DNA from: Cenococcum geophilum 1.58
Taxonomy: Eukaryota > Ascomycota > Dothideomycetes > Gloniales > Gloniaceae
DNA: 64,000 nucleotides
Direction of reading: 5' to 3'
NCBI GenBank assembly: GCA_001692895.1
Contig: KV748283.1
Coordinates: 1 to 64,000, forward strand
Made by a program: the position numbers and the translations under genes. Numbering within the stretch: the stretch's first letter is position 1; each line of letters starts with the position of its first letter. Below, piece by piece: positions 43,995 through 58,418 of the stretch. The notes under the pieces are model-generated. The model was not told the origin of the DNA, made no database searches, and worked only from the letters and a program-made list of their open reading frames with translations.

Positions 43995-44415
43995 TGTTAC
44001 GAACGCTTTAAGTACAATGTTATAACTACTTGGAGAAGAGTCGGAAGAAGCTAGTTAGTTAATTTAGGTACGGTTTAGGATGGAGCCGATAGAGCTATAT
44101 AACGAGGAATAGTAACTAAGGTTATATAACGTAATCTATATAATCTATATAATCCGTAGGATCTGTAATAGAGTAGATAGAGTACACGTACCTTACGTAC
44201 TAAGGGGATTTCTTAGGAGTACGGTTGTGTATTAAAAGGACCACAGTCCCTACCCAGATAGTTCTCTCCTTTATAGTGAATCTTAGAATATAATTAGAGT
44301 TAATCTATTAGGCAACCACTCTACTATTTATTATTACGTTATTAACTTCTTATTTACCTATATACCTAGCCTATTAATAAGTTTACCGTAGTTCCTGCTA
44401 CAAGGCTTTGTTATA
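43995..44415 (+). repeat. Gypsy-X3 5' LTR
   Basis: 421 bp, starting TGTTACGAACGC and ending TTGTTATA. It is followed by CATTTACTACTAAGG, the likely primer-binding region. Confidence 0.9.
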
Positions 44416-47400
44416 CATTTACTACTAAGGTTATAATATTAATAAAGTCGAATAATATACCACCAAAAGCAGCCACTACAACGCTATTAACGGCGGCAAC
44501 TATTTTAAGATTAGGTAACGACACTAATATAGCAGACACTAACTTATAGCAACTAGTAACAGTCGGATAACTATAAGAGATAGTTAACTAGCTAACAGAA
44601 AATAATGCGATATTAGAAAATAGGATTAACGGGATTAGAGCAGCAAAGATTAAGCTACTATTAATTAAGAGATACTTAGGAGAGATATTAAAACTTAAAG
44701 GATTCCTTACGTAAATGCATTTTAAGGTTACGTAAGAAGGGGGAAAGCTACTAATACTTATAGATCGAATAGCGTATACGGAACTATTCCTATTAGAAAG
44801 GGCATTTAAGTAGTTTAAGCTTTAACCTTACGGAGATATAAGCGAATGGTATAATAACTACCAATTAAGATATACGGTTTATGTTCTTAAGCTAGGAAGG
44901 GTTCACGGAATAATTAATATAGATATTTAAAAACCTAGAATTAATAACTACGGCGGAAAGAAAACTCTAAGATATTATGTAATAAACTTTAGCAATTAAG
45001 TATATAACGTAGTTCTAGACGTTAGCAATATAAGTAGAGTAGAATAATAGGGCGCTTATAGCATAGTATAAGTAAGGACTTAAGGCTAAAGTCTAGAACG
45101 TGATTATTCTAATAGAAGATACGGATACCCTAAGGGAACTAATAGATTAAGCAATTAAGATTAATAATTAGATCTACTAAAGGGAACAGGCTAAGAGAGG
45201 CTAGGATAGAGTTCTATAGTTATATAAGGCGCAGAGCACGTAACAACTAGAGCTAAGTTAAAAACTATAGTATAGCGCAGAGCTAATAGACCTAAGTAGT
45301 ACTAAAGAATTTAGGAAATAAAATAAGAAATTATAGAAACCTAGAGGATAAGGATTAAGTAATTAAAGGTCTAAGGAGCAGAGGCCGAACCAGGGATTTT
45401 AGTAGTAGAAGATGTTTAGGCAGACTCTATAGTAAGAAAAATGGTTTAAAGAAGGAGCTTATATAAATTGCGGAAAATAGGGTTATTATATAGTAAAAGG
45501 GACGAGATTAGTAGACGATATATATGTATAGAGGGACGATAATATGCTGCAAGGAACAAAAAAATGTTTAATTAAAAGTTTTGCGTTTTATTATAATAAC
45601 GCATGCTAAATTTATAAAGACGCTAAGTATAGCGTAAGCTATTAGCTATAAGAGCTAGCACCTATAGGATATAGAGGGACCAATAAACTAGCTTACAGAT
45701 TAGATATTAAGGACAATAATTTCGACGTAGGCGAAGTATTTTATAACGATAAGGCGATATAGGCCGTTTACTAGAAACGAGTGGACCTTAGAGATATTAT
45801 ACTAGAGATAGAGGATAATTCCACTATAAAATAGGGAACATTAGTAGGGATTAAGACCCCACTAGACACAATGTCTATCGCTTCGCAAGATATAAGAGAA
45901 GTAGGATAGTGAGCTACTTCGGCACTTAATAAAGGCAAAAGGCTAAAAGCTTAAGATTTTTAAGACGAAATGCGAGACGACTAAGATTCTTAAGATGAGA
46001 TGAGGTAAGCTTAAGGACCTATAACGGACGATAACCGATAGAGTAGAGTAACGGCTTAGTTTAGGAATATACGAATAAGCTTAGGACGAAGTTTCCTAAA
46101 GGTATAAGACTCTTAAGACAAGATAAGTAAGATTTAAGACTCTTAAGATAAGATAAGAACACTAAGTAAGCCTAGTTAAACTAAGGCTGGAGTAAAGCTT
46201 AAGACAGAAGTAAGCTTAGGATTAAGAATTTAAAGGGGTTAAGAATTTGGGGAATAAGTAAAGACACCTATAACTAAGAGGTAAGAGGCTTCTTTATAGA
46301 TTAGAGAATCTGCAGCGCAAATAGCAATTAGACTAGGAGATAGATATATAGACCTAGAAGACTTACTAAGAGAACATAGTGTTCGGCCTAAAGATTAAAA
46401 AACCGATACTAAGATTAAGAAGTAAGAGAACTTTAAGGATTTAAGCGCAAGACGTAAACCAAAAGAAACTATGGAAGAATTTAGACAACGAATTATTGTA
46501 TAGTAAGAACAGAAACTAGATAAGAAATCTAGTATATTAGGACGTATAAGGGATAGAGCGCTAGTATAAAGAATTACTAATAGGCCTAGGGTAGGTACGC
46601 TAAGAGCTAAGTAGCTTACTAAACTAGAAGATGAAGAGGATCTAGGAATCCCTATTAGGTTTAAGGAACAATATATAAAAGGCTGTTATAACGCAGTAAT
46701 AAGAAGATACTTTCTTATGGATAAGCCGTATACACTCTAGTAGCTATACTAAAAGTGGTATAGATAGAGGCACAATAATAAGTAGGAAGATTTCTATATG
46801 TGGTTAGATAAAAGAGTTATTTAGGACTACCTAATTATAGAAAAGGCTATAACGCATATTAAAGGAGCCTTAATTATAACGTTAAAGGATCTAAAGGAAT
46901 GATTAGAGGACTAGAGAAGCGAGAGACGTATCTTAGTACCCGTAAATAAAGTTATAACGTTTAGATTAGTACGATAAAGGTTTAAACTTAAAGATAAAAA
47001 TAAGTTAAAAGTTAACCTAAAGCACCTAGTATACTATACGTTATTATAGATCGCGTATATGGATGATATATGTGAGATATATAGAAATCTAAAAGAAAAG
47101 AATTGGAAATACCCTATAAGGATATATTGGATAATAGATAAGCGATAATATAGGAATGTTAAGTATATATATAAATGGCATCCAGCAAAAGTCTAAGAGG
47201 AAGGAAATTTAATACTTTAGCTAGGAAGATTCCTTATGGAAGAATGCTTAGATAAATAATAGTGGTGGGAATGCCTAGAGAATACGTGTCTATGGTATAT
47301 TAAAGATAAAAAGCAAACTAGGTATTAGCTAAAGAGTAAGCTAAGTATAATAGGATTAAGTAGCTAATAGTTAGGAAAAGTAAAGGCCTATAGGACCAAA

Positions 47401-50014
47401 GGGAGCTAGTAGTAAAGCCTTAAACCCTTAAAGAAATTTAAGGACGATACCTAAATTTATATGTTAATTAGTAAGATTAATAGTTCGAAGCGCTAATAGA
47501 TAGTGGAGTAATGCGGAACTATATTTTACTAGTAGTAGTTAAGAGAATGGGACTACCTTATAGATAGAAAGAGCAACCTTACTTATTAGTTATAATTTTA
47601 GGAGATCTAATAGCCTATAGAGGAGGGATTATTAATTTTAAAATAGGACCTATTTAGATAACTATTAAAGGAAGATAAATTGAGATATCTTTTAATATCC
47701 TACCATTGGGACGGGATGAGGTAGTATTAGGTATGCCTTAGTTATAGAAATATAATCTAAAGATCAATTGGATTATAGGTTAAGTTAATATTAGGGATAC
47801 TTAATGCTGTAAGATGCGATAGTAAACCAAGTTAGTATAGTACTAAGTTGGAGCAATATATAAAGAGACTAAGTGAGGCTTAAGTTATATACTAAAGAGA
47901 TACTATAAGTATGGTAAGAAACTATAGTTACTAGAAAGTAAAAAGCTGGTAGAGTATGTAGTATAGGATTATAAGATAGAGTTGGAACTAGGAATAAGTC
48001 TAAGGTTCTTTTTAACCTATAAGCTTACTTAAGAGGAGTTAAGCGCACTTAAAGAGTTTATCTAGGAAAACTTACGAAAGGGATATATTAGACTATTATA
48101 GTTATTAGCAGAATATCTAGTACTGTTTATACCAAAGAAAAATAGAAAGTTTAGGTTATATATTAACTATAGGTAGTTAAATAGCATTACTTAAAAGGAT
48201 AGGTATCCTTTACCCTTAATTAGCAAAATCTAAGATCGGATAGGTAATGCGCAAATCTTTACAAAGATAGATCTAAGATGGGCGTACTATTAGATTAGAA
48301 TTAAGGAAGGCAATAAATGGAAGGCAGCCTTTAGATTACAAGAAGGACTGTATAAACCACTAGTTATATAATTTGGGTTAATAAATAGACTATTAATATT
48401 TTAGAAACGAATTAATAGTATATTAAAAGAACACCTTAATAAGTTTGTTATAGTATACCTTAATAATATTATTATCTACTTAATAACTAAGGAAGAACAC
48501 GGAGAACACGTTAAATGGGTTTTAAAGAGACTATAGGAAGAACAGATACTAGTAGCAATTAAGAAATATAAGTTCTTTATAAGGAAGACCGATTTTATTA
48601 GATTTATTATTAAACTAGGTTATATTAGTATAGACCTAAAAAAGATTAAAGCTATAGTAAGTTAGTAAGAACTAAAGAATATAATGTAGTTAAGGTTATT
48701 TCTAGGGTTTTGTAATTACTATAGAAGGTTTATAGTACAGTAGTTAAAGAATATTAAACTATTTACTAGGCTTATAAAGAAAGAGGAACTATAGGCATAG
48801 GGAGATAAGTAAAGGAAGTTATTTAAAGAACTTAAGGAGTTATTCACCTAGGAGCTAATCCTTAAGATCTATTAACTAGGACTAGATACGGTTGTAGAAA
48901 TAAATGTATTAAACTATATACTAGGAGTATATTTACTATAGAAGTATAAGGACGTATGGTATCCAGTAGTATACTATAGTAGAAAGATAACACTACTAGA
49001 GTTAAACTATGACGTCTATAATAAGGAGTTATTAGGTATAGTTATAGTACTTAAGAAATAAAGAGCATTCTTATAAGGCGTAGAAAAACTATTTATAGTT
49101 AAAATAGATTATAAGAACCTAACGGGGTTCCTAATAATAAAAGAACTTAACTAAAGATAAGTTAGATAGGCAGAGATGCTTATAGAATACTATTTTAAGA
49201 TTTAGTATATTAAAGGAACTAAGAATATAAGAGTAGATATACTTAGTAGAAAGGCTAAACTATAAAATAACGAGAAACTATTAGGAGTAATACTATACAG
49301 AGATAAGGATGGATTAATTAGATATAATCACCCTAAACTAGTAGCAACTTAAAAGGATAATAAACCAGGAAGAGTCTACGGGATACTAAAAAGCTTTTAG
49401 GCATAAAGAATTCTAGAAGCACAGCTAGAAGATCTATAGATGGATATATATAAAAATTAAGAAGTAAAGTATATCCTAAGAAGCATAGCAGAGCATTTTA
49501 TGGAAGATTTCTATAAGGGAATAACTTAAGGGCATAATAGAGTAATAGGCTTAGTGTTAAGACTTTAGAAAGAATATATTATTAACGGAATTTAGAATAT
49601 TGTAAGAAAAGTAATAAAAGAGTGTTTAGATTGCTAAAGGAATAAACTAATAAAGCATAAGCTATATAGAGGGCTATAACCTATTAAAATACTAAAGAGA
49701 CCATAGGAGGTTATATTGTAGGACTTTATTATTAAGTTACTAAAGTTAAGAGATCCTATTACTGGACAAGATTATAATATAATTTTAGTAATAGTGGATA
49801 AGCTTATAAAGTAGGGATACTTTATAGTATATATAAAAGAAATTTTAGCGGAAGATATTGCTAGAATCTATGTTAAAGAAGTGTTTATAAAATATAGAGC
49901 ACTAAGTAAAATTATATTAGATAGGGATTTAAGATTTATAGCAGTATTCTAGGAGGTATTCTTAGCGGAGTAAGGAGTTAGAGTAGCAACTTTTACCGTA
50001 TATTATCCGCAGAC

Positions 50015-50201
50015 TGTCACAGTGCTGTAATGAAGTAGACTGAATAACTACGTTGTGGTATGAAGAGGGGAAGAAGGTGAAAAGGGGGTATTATATATAA
50101 ATAGTAGGGCCAGCCGCCAAGTTGCTAGTGGTGGGCTAGCCAACAGTAGGGAATAGTATAAGACAGTATGAAACAGTATGCGTTAGGTTAGTGCCGTGAC
50201 A
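50015..50201 (-). repeat. Gypsy-W 3' LTR
   Basis: 187 bp, ends TGTCAC and GTGACA, matching 56743-56929. A tract of promoter-like TATATATAAATAG is present in both LTRs. Confidence 0.9.
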
Positions 50202-50559
50202 GTACTCCTCTCCCCTAGACGGTTTGGTCCCTAAACTAAATAGATAACTTAAAAATAGGCAGTATACGGGGTTGCCTATTTTCTACCGCAAAGATATTAG
50301 TTCCGCTTACCGCCCTTAACCGAGCTAATGGCAATTTTCTATACCGGGTATAGAAAATCCTGATTGGTTAGTTTAGTGAGTAAGGTCGGCAGAACTCCAC
50401 ACCGCCACCCAAATTGGTCCGTGTAGCGTTTCTTGGTAAGAATTTGGCCAATTAGATAACTTTAACCGCCGGTCGAAGTTCTATAATATCTCAACCACTA
50501 TAAATTTTAATGCGGTGGTCGGCCGCGACCTTAGCGTAACTTTTTCTTATCTTGTGCCT

Positions 50560-53500
50560 AGTCTAGGGGTCCTAGCTTCTTAGGGTGTTGCTTATAGAAG
50601 CGCTGTACAGCTTATTTGCAACCCTTTAGGTCTTCCTCTAGCTGCTAGGTTGTATCCTTATAATATTTCTATTTAATCTCATAAGTTAGGCCCTAGGGGT
50701 CTTCGTTGTATACATTAAGGATTTTCTTAAACTCCTATTTGTCTTCTATGTTACCGTTATTATCTCTCTCTACTACTCGTCCTTGTATATTACGGCGCTC
50801 TATAGTATTAATATTTGCTTGGCCAGGGATCTCTTTAGCAGCCTAGAGGCGGACCTTAGATGTATAAAAGGATTTGTTTACTTGGATGTGGTCCGAGAGG
50901 TCTACTACGACTACCCCTTAGTATACTGCGAGTACGGGGTACGGGCCGTCCCATTTGTCGTCCTATTTCTTCTTAGGTCTATTTATCTTTATATTTTCTA
51001 AGCTAACTATAACCATATTACCTTCGTAGAATAACGCGCTCTCGTCCCTACGGGTATTAGTATTATCTTTATAGCGTTGCTGTGAAATCCGGGCTAGGGC
51101 CTTAAGCTGTGTTAATATCTACTTAAAGCGGTTGGCCATAGAGTCTGCGCGGAAGAACTCCTTCTTTACTTATACTAATAGTGTTAATAGGTAGGGGCCA
51201 GCAGGCTCAATTCCAAGGTAAGGGTTAAAGCCATAGTTTATAAAAAATGGGGAGATGCCTATGCTCTTGTTGACTTGGTTATTTATAGTAAACTTAGTAA
51301 GCGGTAGGTAGTTAACCTAGTTATCCTGTATAAAACTAACAAAAGTACAAAGGTATTTATTTACGGCGGCGTTAATAATTTCGGTTTGGCCGTCCGTTTT
51401 TAGGTGCTAGGCTGAGCTTAGTCGCAAGGTTGTCTTAAGGCGTTTACTTAGTCGTTACTAGAAGTCGCTAACAAATTGTGTGCCGCGATTAAAGATAATC
51501 GTGCTTGGTATACCGTAGAGCTTATATACGTTATTAACAAAGCCATTAACTAACTCCTCTATTAAGAGTCCTGTTACTAAAACAAGGTATTATATTTTAG
51601 TTAGGCGGTCTATAATAACAAGGATATGTTCGTATGCCTTGCCGTGGCGTTAGTATACTAGCAGCGTTATAATATAGTTAATTAAGATATCAGTCCACGG
51701 GCGGGCGGGTAATTCTAGTGGCTTTAGGAAACCAGGCGGGGCAGAACGGGGGGTCTTAGTGCGAAAGCATAGGGCACAGTCTTTAACGAAGGTAGCCGTA
51801 AACTAGGAGATTCCTGGCTACCAGTATATTCGGTTTAAGAGGTTAAGAGTCTTAACCTAGCCGGGGTAACTAGCGGGGCCACTGCTATAAGAGCGATGGG
51901 TAACTTTTAGGCGGAGGTTTAGGGCGTTAGGGATAAAGAAACGTTAGTGGAAGTAGATCTGTCCGTCAACGATACTGCATTCTAACTTATCGCAACGGAG
52001 TAATTTCCTAATTTTCTTTGGCTAACGGCGAGCTTTCTAATTACGTAGGGCTGCCACCATATCTCTTGCGAGTTCGTTCTCCTGGTATCCTAGCCAGATT
52101 AACTCGTCTAGTAACTTTTCGGCTATTTTGGGGTCTAGAGCGGCTATAAACTCCGCGTCGTTAAAGTTACGGAACTCGTGTAGTAATTCTTCTAAGATTA
52201 TAGGGTTAACTTTCTGGGGCGGTATAACGACTTGGGCTTAGTAGCGGAGGCGTTTATTATTAGCGTCCTTAGGCCTCATTCCTGGTAGCCAGCTTAGGGC
52301 GTTAGGGAGCGTGGCTTTGCTACTAGGTCTATATATAATTACAAAGTTAAACTATAAAAGGAACTCTGCCCACTAGACTTAGCGCTAGTTTAGCTGCTTA
52401 GTAGTTATAAACGTCTGTAGGTTCTTATAGTCAGTAATAATTTTAAATAGCTCCTTAGTCCCTTGCAGCTTAGGACGCTATTTCTCTAAAGCCTTAACAA
52501 TAGCTAGGAGTTCTTTATCGTAGATTTTATAGTTATATTCCGGCACGGAGTGCTTTATGGAGAAGAATGCGACCAGTCTTAATTTTCCGTTATTATTGTA
52601 CTGGGAAAGAACTCCGCCAAAAGCCTAATTCGATACATCTATCTCTACCACTGTTTTCTTTATGTAGTTATAGTATACTAGTACTGGTGCTGAAGTAAAG
52701 GCTCCCTTAAGGGCCTTAAATGATTTAGCTTATTCTAGTCCCTATAGCTATCCGATATCCTTCTTTAGAAGTTTTATTATAGGTGTAGCAATGGCAGAGT
52801 AGCTTTAGATAAATCGTCGGTAGAAGTTCGCGAAGCCAAAAAATTGTTATAGTTCTTTAATTAATATTAGGTCCTTCTATTCCTATAAGGCCTGTATCTT
52901 CTTAGGGTCTATAGTTATGCTATTAGTTAAGATAATTAAGCTAAGGTATTTTGTTTTAGTAGAGTAGAACTTAGACTTATTAATATTAATCTAAAGTCCA
53001 GCATTACCGAGTCTTTGGATGACTTTATTTATATACTTAGTGTGCTCGGCGCGTGTTTTAGAAAAAATAAGGACGTTGTTAAGATAGGTAGTGCAGTAGT
53101 CGTTAAGGGCGTTGTGTAGAATATAGTTAATATAGTTTTGGAACGTAGCGGGTGCGTTATAGAGGCTAAATGGTGTAATTAGTATCTTATAGAGTCCGAA
53201 CCGGGTAATAAATGCTGTGAGCCATTTATAGCCCTCCGCAATCCGGATCCGGTTAAACGCAGCAATTATATCAAGTTTAGTAAAGTACTTGGCGCCATAA
53301 AGTACGTTAAGTGTCTCGCGGATTAGTGGCAGTAGGTATCGATTCTTAATAGTGACTGTGTTTAGGCCTCGGTAGTTATAGCAGATTTATATACCGCCGC
53401 CAGGCTTAGCAGTAAGGAGAAGTGGTACAGCAGCTAGTAAGGTCGATTCGCGGATAAAACCCTTATCTAGCATCTCATCAATCCACTTCTTTACACACCT

Positions 53501-56500
53501 AAGTTTAGTAGGTAAGAGTGGTCTATTTTTATAGTACGGGGCCTAGTTTCCGGGGGTGATCTTAATTTTATGGTCTTATGGTTGGTGAGGGGGCAGCTTA
53601 TCTATATTCTTAGGGAGGAAGTGCTTAATATATTTACTAAACTCCTTTGGTAGGCGTTATAGAATATCTTCGCGGGTTAATCCTAGTTTACCTTTTAGGA
53701 ATTTTTTAACATCGGTGTCGACTATCTTCCGATATAAAAGCTTAGGTTTAGTTTTTAGATTTATCTTAAGGAAGTCGTAGAAATAGGGGGGGAGCGCTTT
53801 ATAGGCTTCCTTTATCGTATAGTCGCCTTCCACTAGCCGGCAGAAAGACCTTTCTGATAGGTTCGGTACTTCTATTAGGCCTATAGGCAGCTCTTTAAGC
53901 AGCTATCGGTGCTCATCTTATTTAACCAGTTCTACTAGCTCCGCCATATAGATCCTTATCACCTTTACGTCTTTTTGCTTATAGAACTGGGTAAAATTAA
54001 TAGTATAGGTGTATTTAATATCGTCCAGGTTAGGGCATATCTGGCTCTCCGGTGCTACGGCTAGGCTAGTATAGCTTGGTCGGCCTAGGGGGGCGGAAAT
54101 AAGGCGGCGGCCCTATACGGTACGCGCGGGAGACGGGTGTGAGGTTAGGCGTTATGGTGGCGCGGTTTCTATTATCCGGGTCTCGGTAGTTCTATAGCCA
54201 GTCCTTACTATAACGCGAGCTATAGTGTACGCATATAGCATATGGCTTAGTTCTGGGTATTAGGCTAGGCGGCTAGGGTTTAAATAGTGCCTAGGTTGGG
54301 GTTAGTTTCTTAGTAGTAGCGGCGCGAAGCGGACCTTCTTCCTTGGTCTCAGCAGGGCTGGCTGGCCCATCATTTTAGTCTTAAGTGCTAGGTTAGTCCA
54401 GTCTTCTACTGTCTTATTTCTTTACAGCTGTACAGGCTCCCCTTTATTAGAAACGTCTTCTACTATTAGGGCTTTATATATAGTCCTAGGCACTAGGCTT
54501 GGTAGTGCTAAGTATCTATATAGGGCATCCCTACTAACGTCGGCTATCCCCCACGGGAGGTAGTACCTAAAGTAGTAGTCTGAGTTAAAGCAGATCTTAA
54601 GTTTCCTAAAGCTAGGACGGGGCTTGTGCTTCTGAAGCCAGGGTATACCTAGGATAATTAGGGTAGCGGGCGAGAGTTTAGTAACGAAAAAGAGCATGGC
54701 TTTAGTATAGAGGCCAATTAACATTCGGGCGGTAAAGTAGTCCGTAATAAGCGAAGTTGGGATACCGTCTACGAGGCGCAGTAGCCTAGGTGCCAGCAGC
54801 TTCTTAGTTATAATGTTATACTTTCTTACAATAGACTCTGCGTCGGTAAATGCTATTATAGTACTACTGGAGTCTACTAGGCTTACTGTATTGATATAAA
54901 CTTAGGGGTATAGGTTACGTAATAAGGAGAGTTGGGTTTAAATAAGGATTAATTTCTTGTTATTATTTACTAATCTAAGATTAAGTGGTAGTTTACTAAT
55001 AGAAAGGACTAATTGATCTAGTAATAAGGACCTAATCTTCTCGTCTTCCTCCTTATATGGTTTAGACCCTTGGGCGCGACTTAGTCTAAGGGTTTACCTT
55101 TTAACAACTGGGGTACGGGGCTGTCTTGGTAGGGCGGTCCAGTGTCCGTCTAGCTGGCGGTGTCTGTCTCTATTTTGGTTGGGGTATAGGAAGACGATAC
55201 CTCGCCGATGATATGGCTGTGTTTGTATTTGCTAGCGCGAAGTCGCCAATACTAGGCGTTGTTAACGGGTTGGGCTCTTATATAGGGCATAGTTTAGAAT
55301 AACTAAGCTGTAGGGTTAAAGGGGGGGGGTCGTCCGCCGCGGCCATAATAGGCTCCGCAGTCGCCGCGTCTATAATGGACTCTACGGTCGCCGCGTCCGC
55401 GGTTATTTATTCGCGTCGTTTAACGGGGTGGCATTAGGACTAGGTTTGCTGTCTTAGCAGGGTCATAGGCATTCTTTTAGTGGCTGGGCAGGCCATAGGT
55501 AAGGCATAGTCTATTATTAACGCGGCGCTTACGCTCCATATCTAAGATTCTATTAAGGTCCATGGGTTCTCTAGTCACTGTTAGGGTCGGGGTTAACATA
55601 GGGGCAGGGGCTTAGGCAGGTAGGCGGTAGTTAGCGTTCTTCTTAAGGTTAGCTTGGTGTGTATAGTTCGCGAGGTTCTTAATAAACACATCCATCTACT
55701 TGCTCCAACCTATATAGTCGCTATTATTAATTTTATAGGCCAGTCCAAGTACCAGCTCTTCCATCTTTAGAGAGATGAACTTTTAGAGTAGGTCCACCTT
55801 CTATTTATCTGTCTTCTTGGCACAAACCATTAGCTTATTAAGCTCTCCCTTTTAGGACCAGTAATTACGCTCGCCTTAGGGGAAATGGTTAAGCTTATTC
55901 TTTGCGACCTGGGTTATATTAAGGACCTTATAATAGGCAGTAAGGTCTTTAAGCATATCTTCCTTAGTAGGCCATTTCCACGCAGATGTGTTGTTTGGGT
56001 TCTCGTGCATAAGCTCTAGGCCCTGCTTAATAAACTCATAGGCCTTGTCCTCTAGCATATCTGAGATATAAAGGATCTAGGACTGAACTATATTAAAGTA
56101 GTCCCAGTCCTAGTTAAAGACTCCCTTAATCTTAATGTGCCAGGTCTTAAAATTAGCTTATTATTCTAGCGGGGTACCTTTTCCGCTAAATATTAGCGGG
56201 TCTTTAGATCTCCATTTTTTCTACTAGGTTACTACCGTTGTTATAGGGGTTAATTGTTTTAGAACGGTAATAGTCTCTACCTAGGAGTTAATAGTTCCTG
56301 TCTAGGAAGTGATAAGGGTACTAAGGTTTTTGTTAGCTTTCTTATTGGCGGTGTTTATGTTATATATACACTGTAGTCCTGCTTTAATATTATTAAGGAA
56401 CTTATTAGTATAGTTGATAAGGGTAAGGTAAGCTTTACTAGGCTTAAAGGTCTTAGGGTACGGTGGGGAGCGGCGGATTGTCCACGCGATATTGGGGTAT

Positions 56501-56650
56501 GTCTCTATGAATAGGTCTGCGAAAACGTCGTGGGGGTTCTAGGTTTTGGCCATTTCGGCGTCGTTAGTGTCGCCCATCTAGGCGCTAGGTAAAAACTAAG
56601 GATTGTTCTAGGACTGTGCTAGGGACGTATCGGTTTTAGTAGAGGCGCGC
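50560..56650 (-). pseudogene. Gypsy-W gag-pol remnant with chromodomain
   Basis: Long stretches can still be read on the minus strand. Gag spans about 56600-55600 (open piece 56058-55876 with NPNNTSAWKWPTKEDMLKDL). Protease begins near 54880, with an open piece 54724-54422 containing ILGIPWLQKHKPRPSFRKLK. Reverse transcriptase is 53500-53000 (KPGGG and YRGLNTVTIKNRY near 53400-53330). RNase H is 52650-52330 and integrase 51900-51330. The C-terminal chromodomain lies at about 50755-50575 (LTYEIK and GCKQAVQRFYKQHPKK). The order is that of a chromodomain gypsy element. The polyprotein is broken, so no product is expected. Confidence 0.85.
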
Positions 56651-56742
56651 GTAGGTCGCGATTGCTCTGGGGCGGAGGTTAATTGGCTAGGGTACGGGGA
56701 ATTAGTGATTACGACGGGGCGTAAATTAAAGATACCACAAAC

Positions 56743-56929
56743 TGTTATAGTGCTGTAATAAAGTAGACTGAATAACTACGTTATGGTATGAAGAGGGGAA
56801 GAAGGTAGAAAGGGGGTATTGTATATAAATAGTAGGGCCAGCCGCCAAGTCGCTAGTGGTGGGCCAGCCAACAGTAGGGAACAGTACGAGACAGTATGAA
56901 ACAGTATACGTCAGGTCAGTGCCGTGACA
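56743..56929 (-). repeat. Gypsy-W 5' LTR
   Basis: 187 bp, matching 50015-50201 by transitions only. The internal region begins on its left with TTGTGGTATC on the minus strand. Confidence 0.9.
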
Positions 56930-57670
56930 CAGACGGACGGTTAAATAAAAAGATTAAATTAGACGCTAGAATAGTATCTAAGGCATTATATTAATTACGT
57001 ATAGAATAATTGGGTATCGCTATTCTAATTATATAATTTGCATATAATGCAATACTATAGAAAGGAATAGGCATATTACTATTTAAGGTAAATTATAGAT
57101 ATAAGCTAAGAATATTGTTGTTACTAAGATAAGTAAAGAAAATAAGTAGTATAGCTAAAGAAAGAATAAAGACGTTAATAAATCTTTATATAGACCTTAT
57201 AGAATTAGCAAAGAAAGTATAAGAGAGAATAAAAAAGTACTATAATGCTAGGAGATCTAAGGGACTAGATCTTAAGGAGGGAGATAAAGTATGGCTATAT
57301 AAAAATTTCAAGAGTTAATAGCTAAGCAAAAAGTTAGACTATGTTAAACTAGGACCTCTCGAAATTATATAGAGGATTTTACTAGTTACGTTTAAGTTAA
57401 ACCTACTAGCTAAAATAAAGATCTACTCTATATAGTATATTATAATACTAGAGCCAGTATACGGAAATATTAAGCTACCGGTCTATAAAGTAGATATATA
57501 TAGAGGATAAGAAGAAGATAAATAGTAAGTTTTAAAGATTGTTAGTTATAAGGACATTAACGATAAAATATAGTATAAGGTTAAGTGGATAGGCTATAAT
57601 AAGACTACCTGGGAACTACTAAAGAATTTAAAGAACGCTATAGGAAAGGTATAGGAGTATTAGAAGAGAT

Positions 57671-58418
57671 TAGGTTAGGTAATATTAATAAAGAAAGATT
57701 GCCGAAAAATGAATCACTTAAGGGGGACCTAAGAAGAGCAGTTGCTGAACTACTTAGATCTGTTTCCTTCTTAGTTAGAAGAGAATCCGTTCTTTTATTA
57801 CTAAGTTCCTATAAACCTTATTTTATAAGTTTCCACTTCTTAAAACGGACCTTTTTATAAACCTTTTTAAGACGGATTAACCGAGTAGACGCCGTAAGAT
57901 AAGACTTAAGGGCCCTTTGCTAAGCATCGGCAGCTTCTTATTTGGCATTATAAGAACAACGCAGTTCCGATAGGGTAACAGATAATTTATTATCTAGCCA
58001 CGTAGTAGTAAATTAAATATAAGACCTTAAGATAAATTAATTAAGGAACTAGACAACTATTAAAAGTAATAGGTTATATATATTTAGTATTAGAGATAGA
58101 GCGAACGTTATAGAATAAATGAATATTCGCTTTAGTGCACTTTAAGTAAGAGAATGGTTGTTGCGAAGATGGACTCGCTAACGCAATATAAACTAACCCC
58201 TCTTTTAAACAATAAGAATATGGAGATAGTATAATCTCACCAAGAGACAATATTATAGTAACGGTATAAGACTAATAAGCTATAGACGAGGAAGTAAGAG
58301 CTTTAGGTATAATAAGTAAAGATATTAACCAAATTAATTAGACGGATATTACACCTCTAGTAAACAACTTAGAGATATTTTAAATCTTTAAGAATAAAGA
58401 TAAAGAGGAGGGAGATAG
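57671..58418. other. Gypsy-X3 region between chromodomain and 3' LTR
   Basis: About 750 bp of RIP-altered DNA belonging to Gypsy-X3, ending in its polypurine tract. No recognised domain is present. It is long for a 3' untranslated part. Confidence 0.5.

Larger units (their letters stand above)
50015..56929 (-). mobile_element. Gypsy-W, complete chromodomain Ty3/gypsy element
   Basis: This 6915-bp minus-strand element has 187-bp LTRs (50015-50201 and 56743-56929, TGTCACAG...CCGTGACA) and the duplication CAGAC (50010-50014 and 56930-56934). It is inserted in the integrase of Gypsy-X3. It is the innermost and least RIP-altered retroelement of the window. The LTRs differ at about 15 of 187 sites by eye, all transitions. 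The purine-rich AGGGGAGAGGAGTAC on the minus strand precedes the 3' LTR. Structurally whole, with fewer breaks than the others, but still broken several times. Confidence 0.93.
44470..57670 (+). pseudogene. Gypsy-X3 gag-pol remnant with chromodomain (interrupted)
   Basis: Approximate parts: gag 44470-45950 with the zinc-knuckle region near 45460-45485, and an acidic repeat region with GATTCTTAAGA words (45955-46165). An unassigned spacer follows (46250-47400), then protease near 47490-47560, reverse transcriptase 48030-48710, RNase H 48880-49190 and integrase 49600-50014. Integrase resumes at 56935 behind Gypsy-W and runs to about 57200. The chromodomain lies near 57530-57660. The order is that of chromodomain gypsy elements. 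It is broken many times. Confidence 0.8.
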
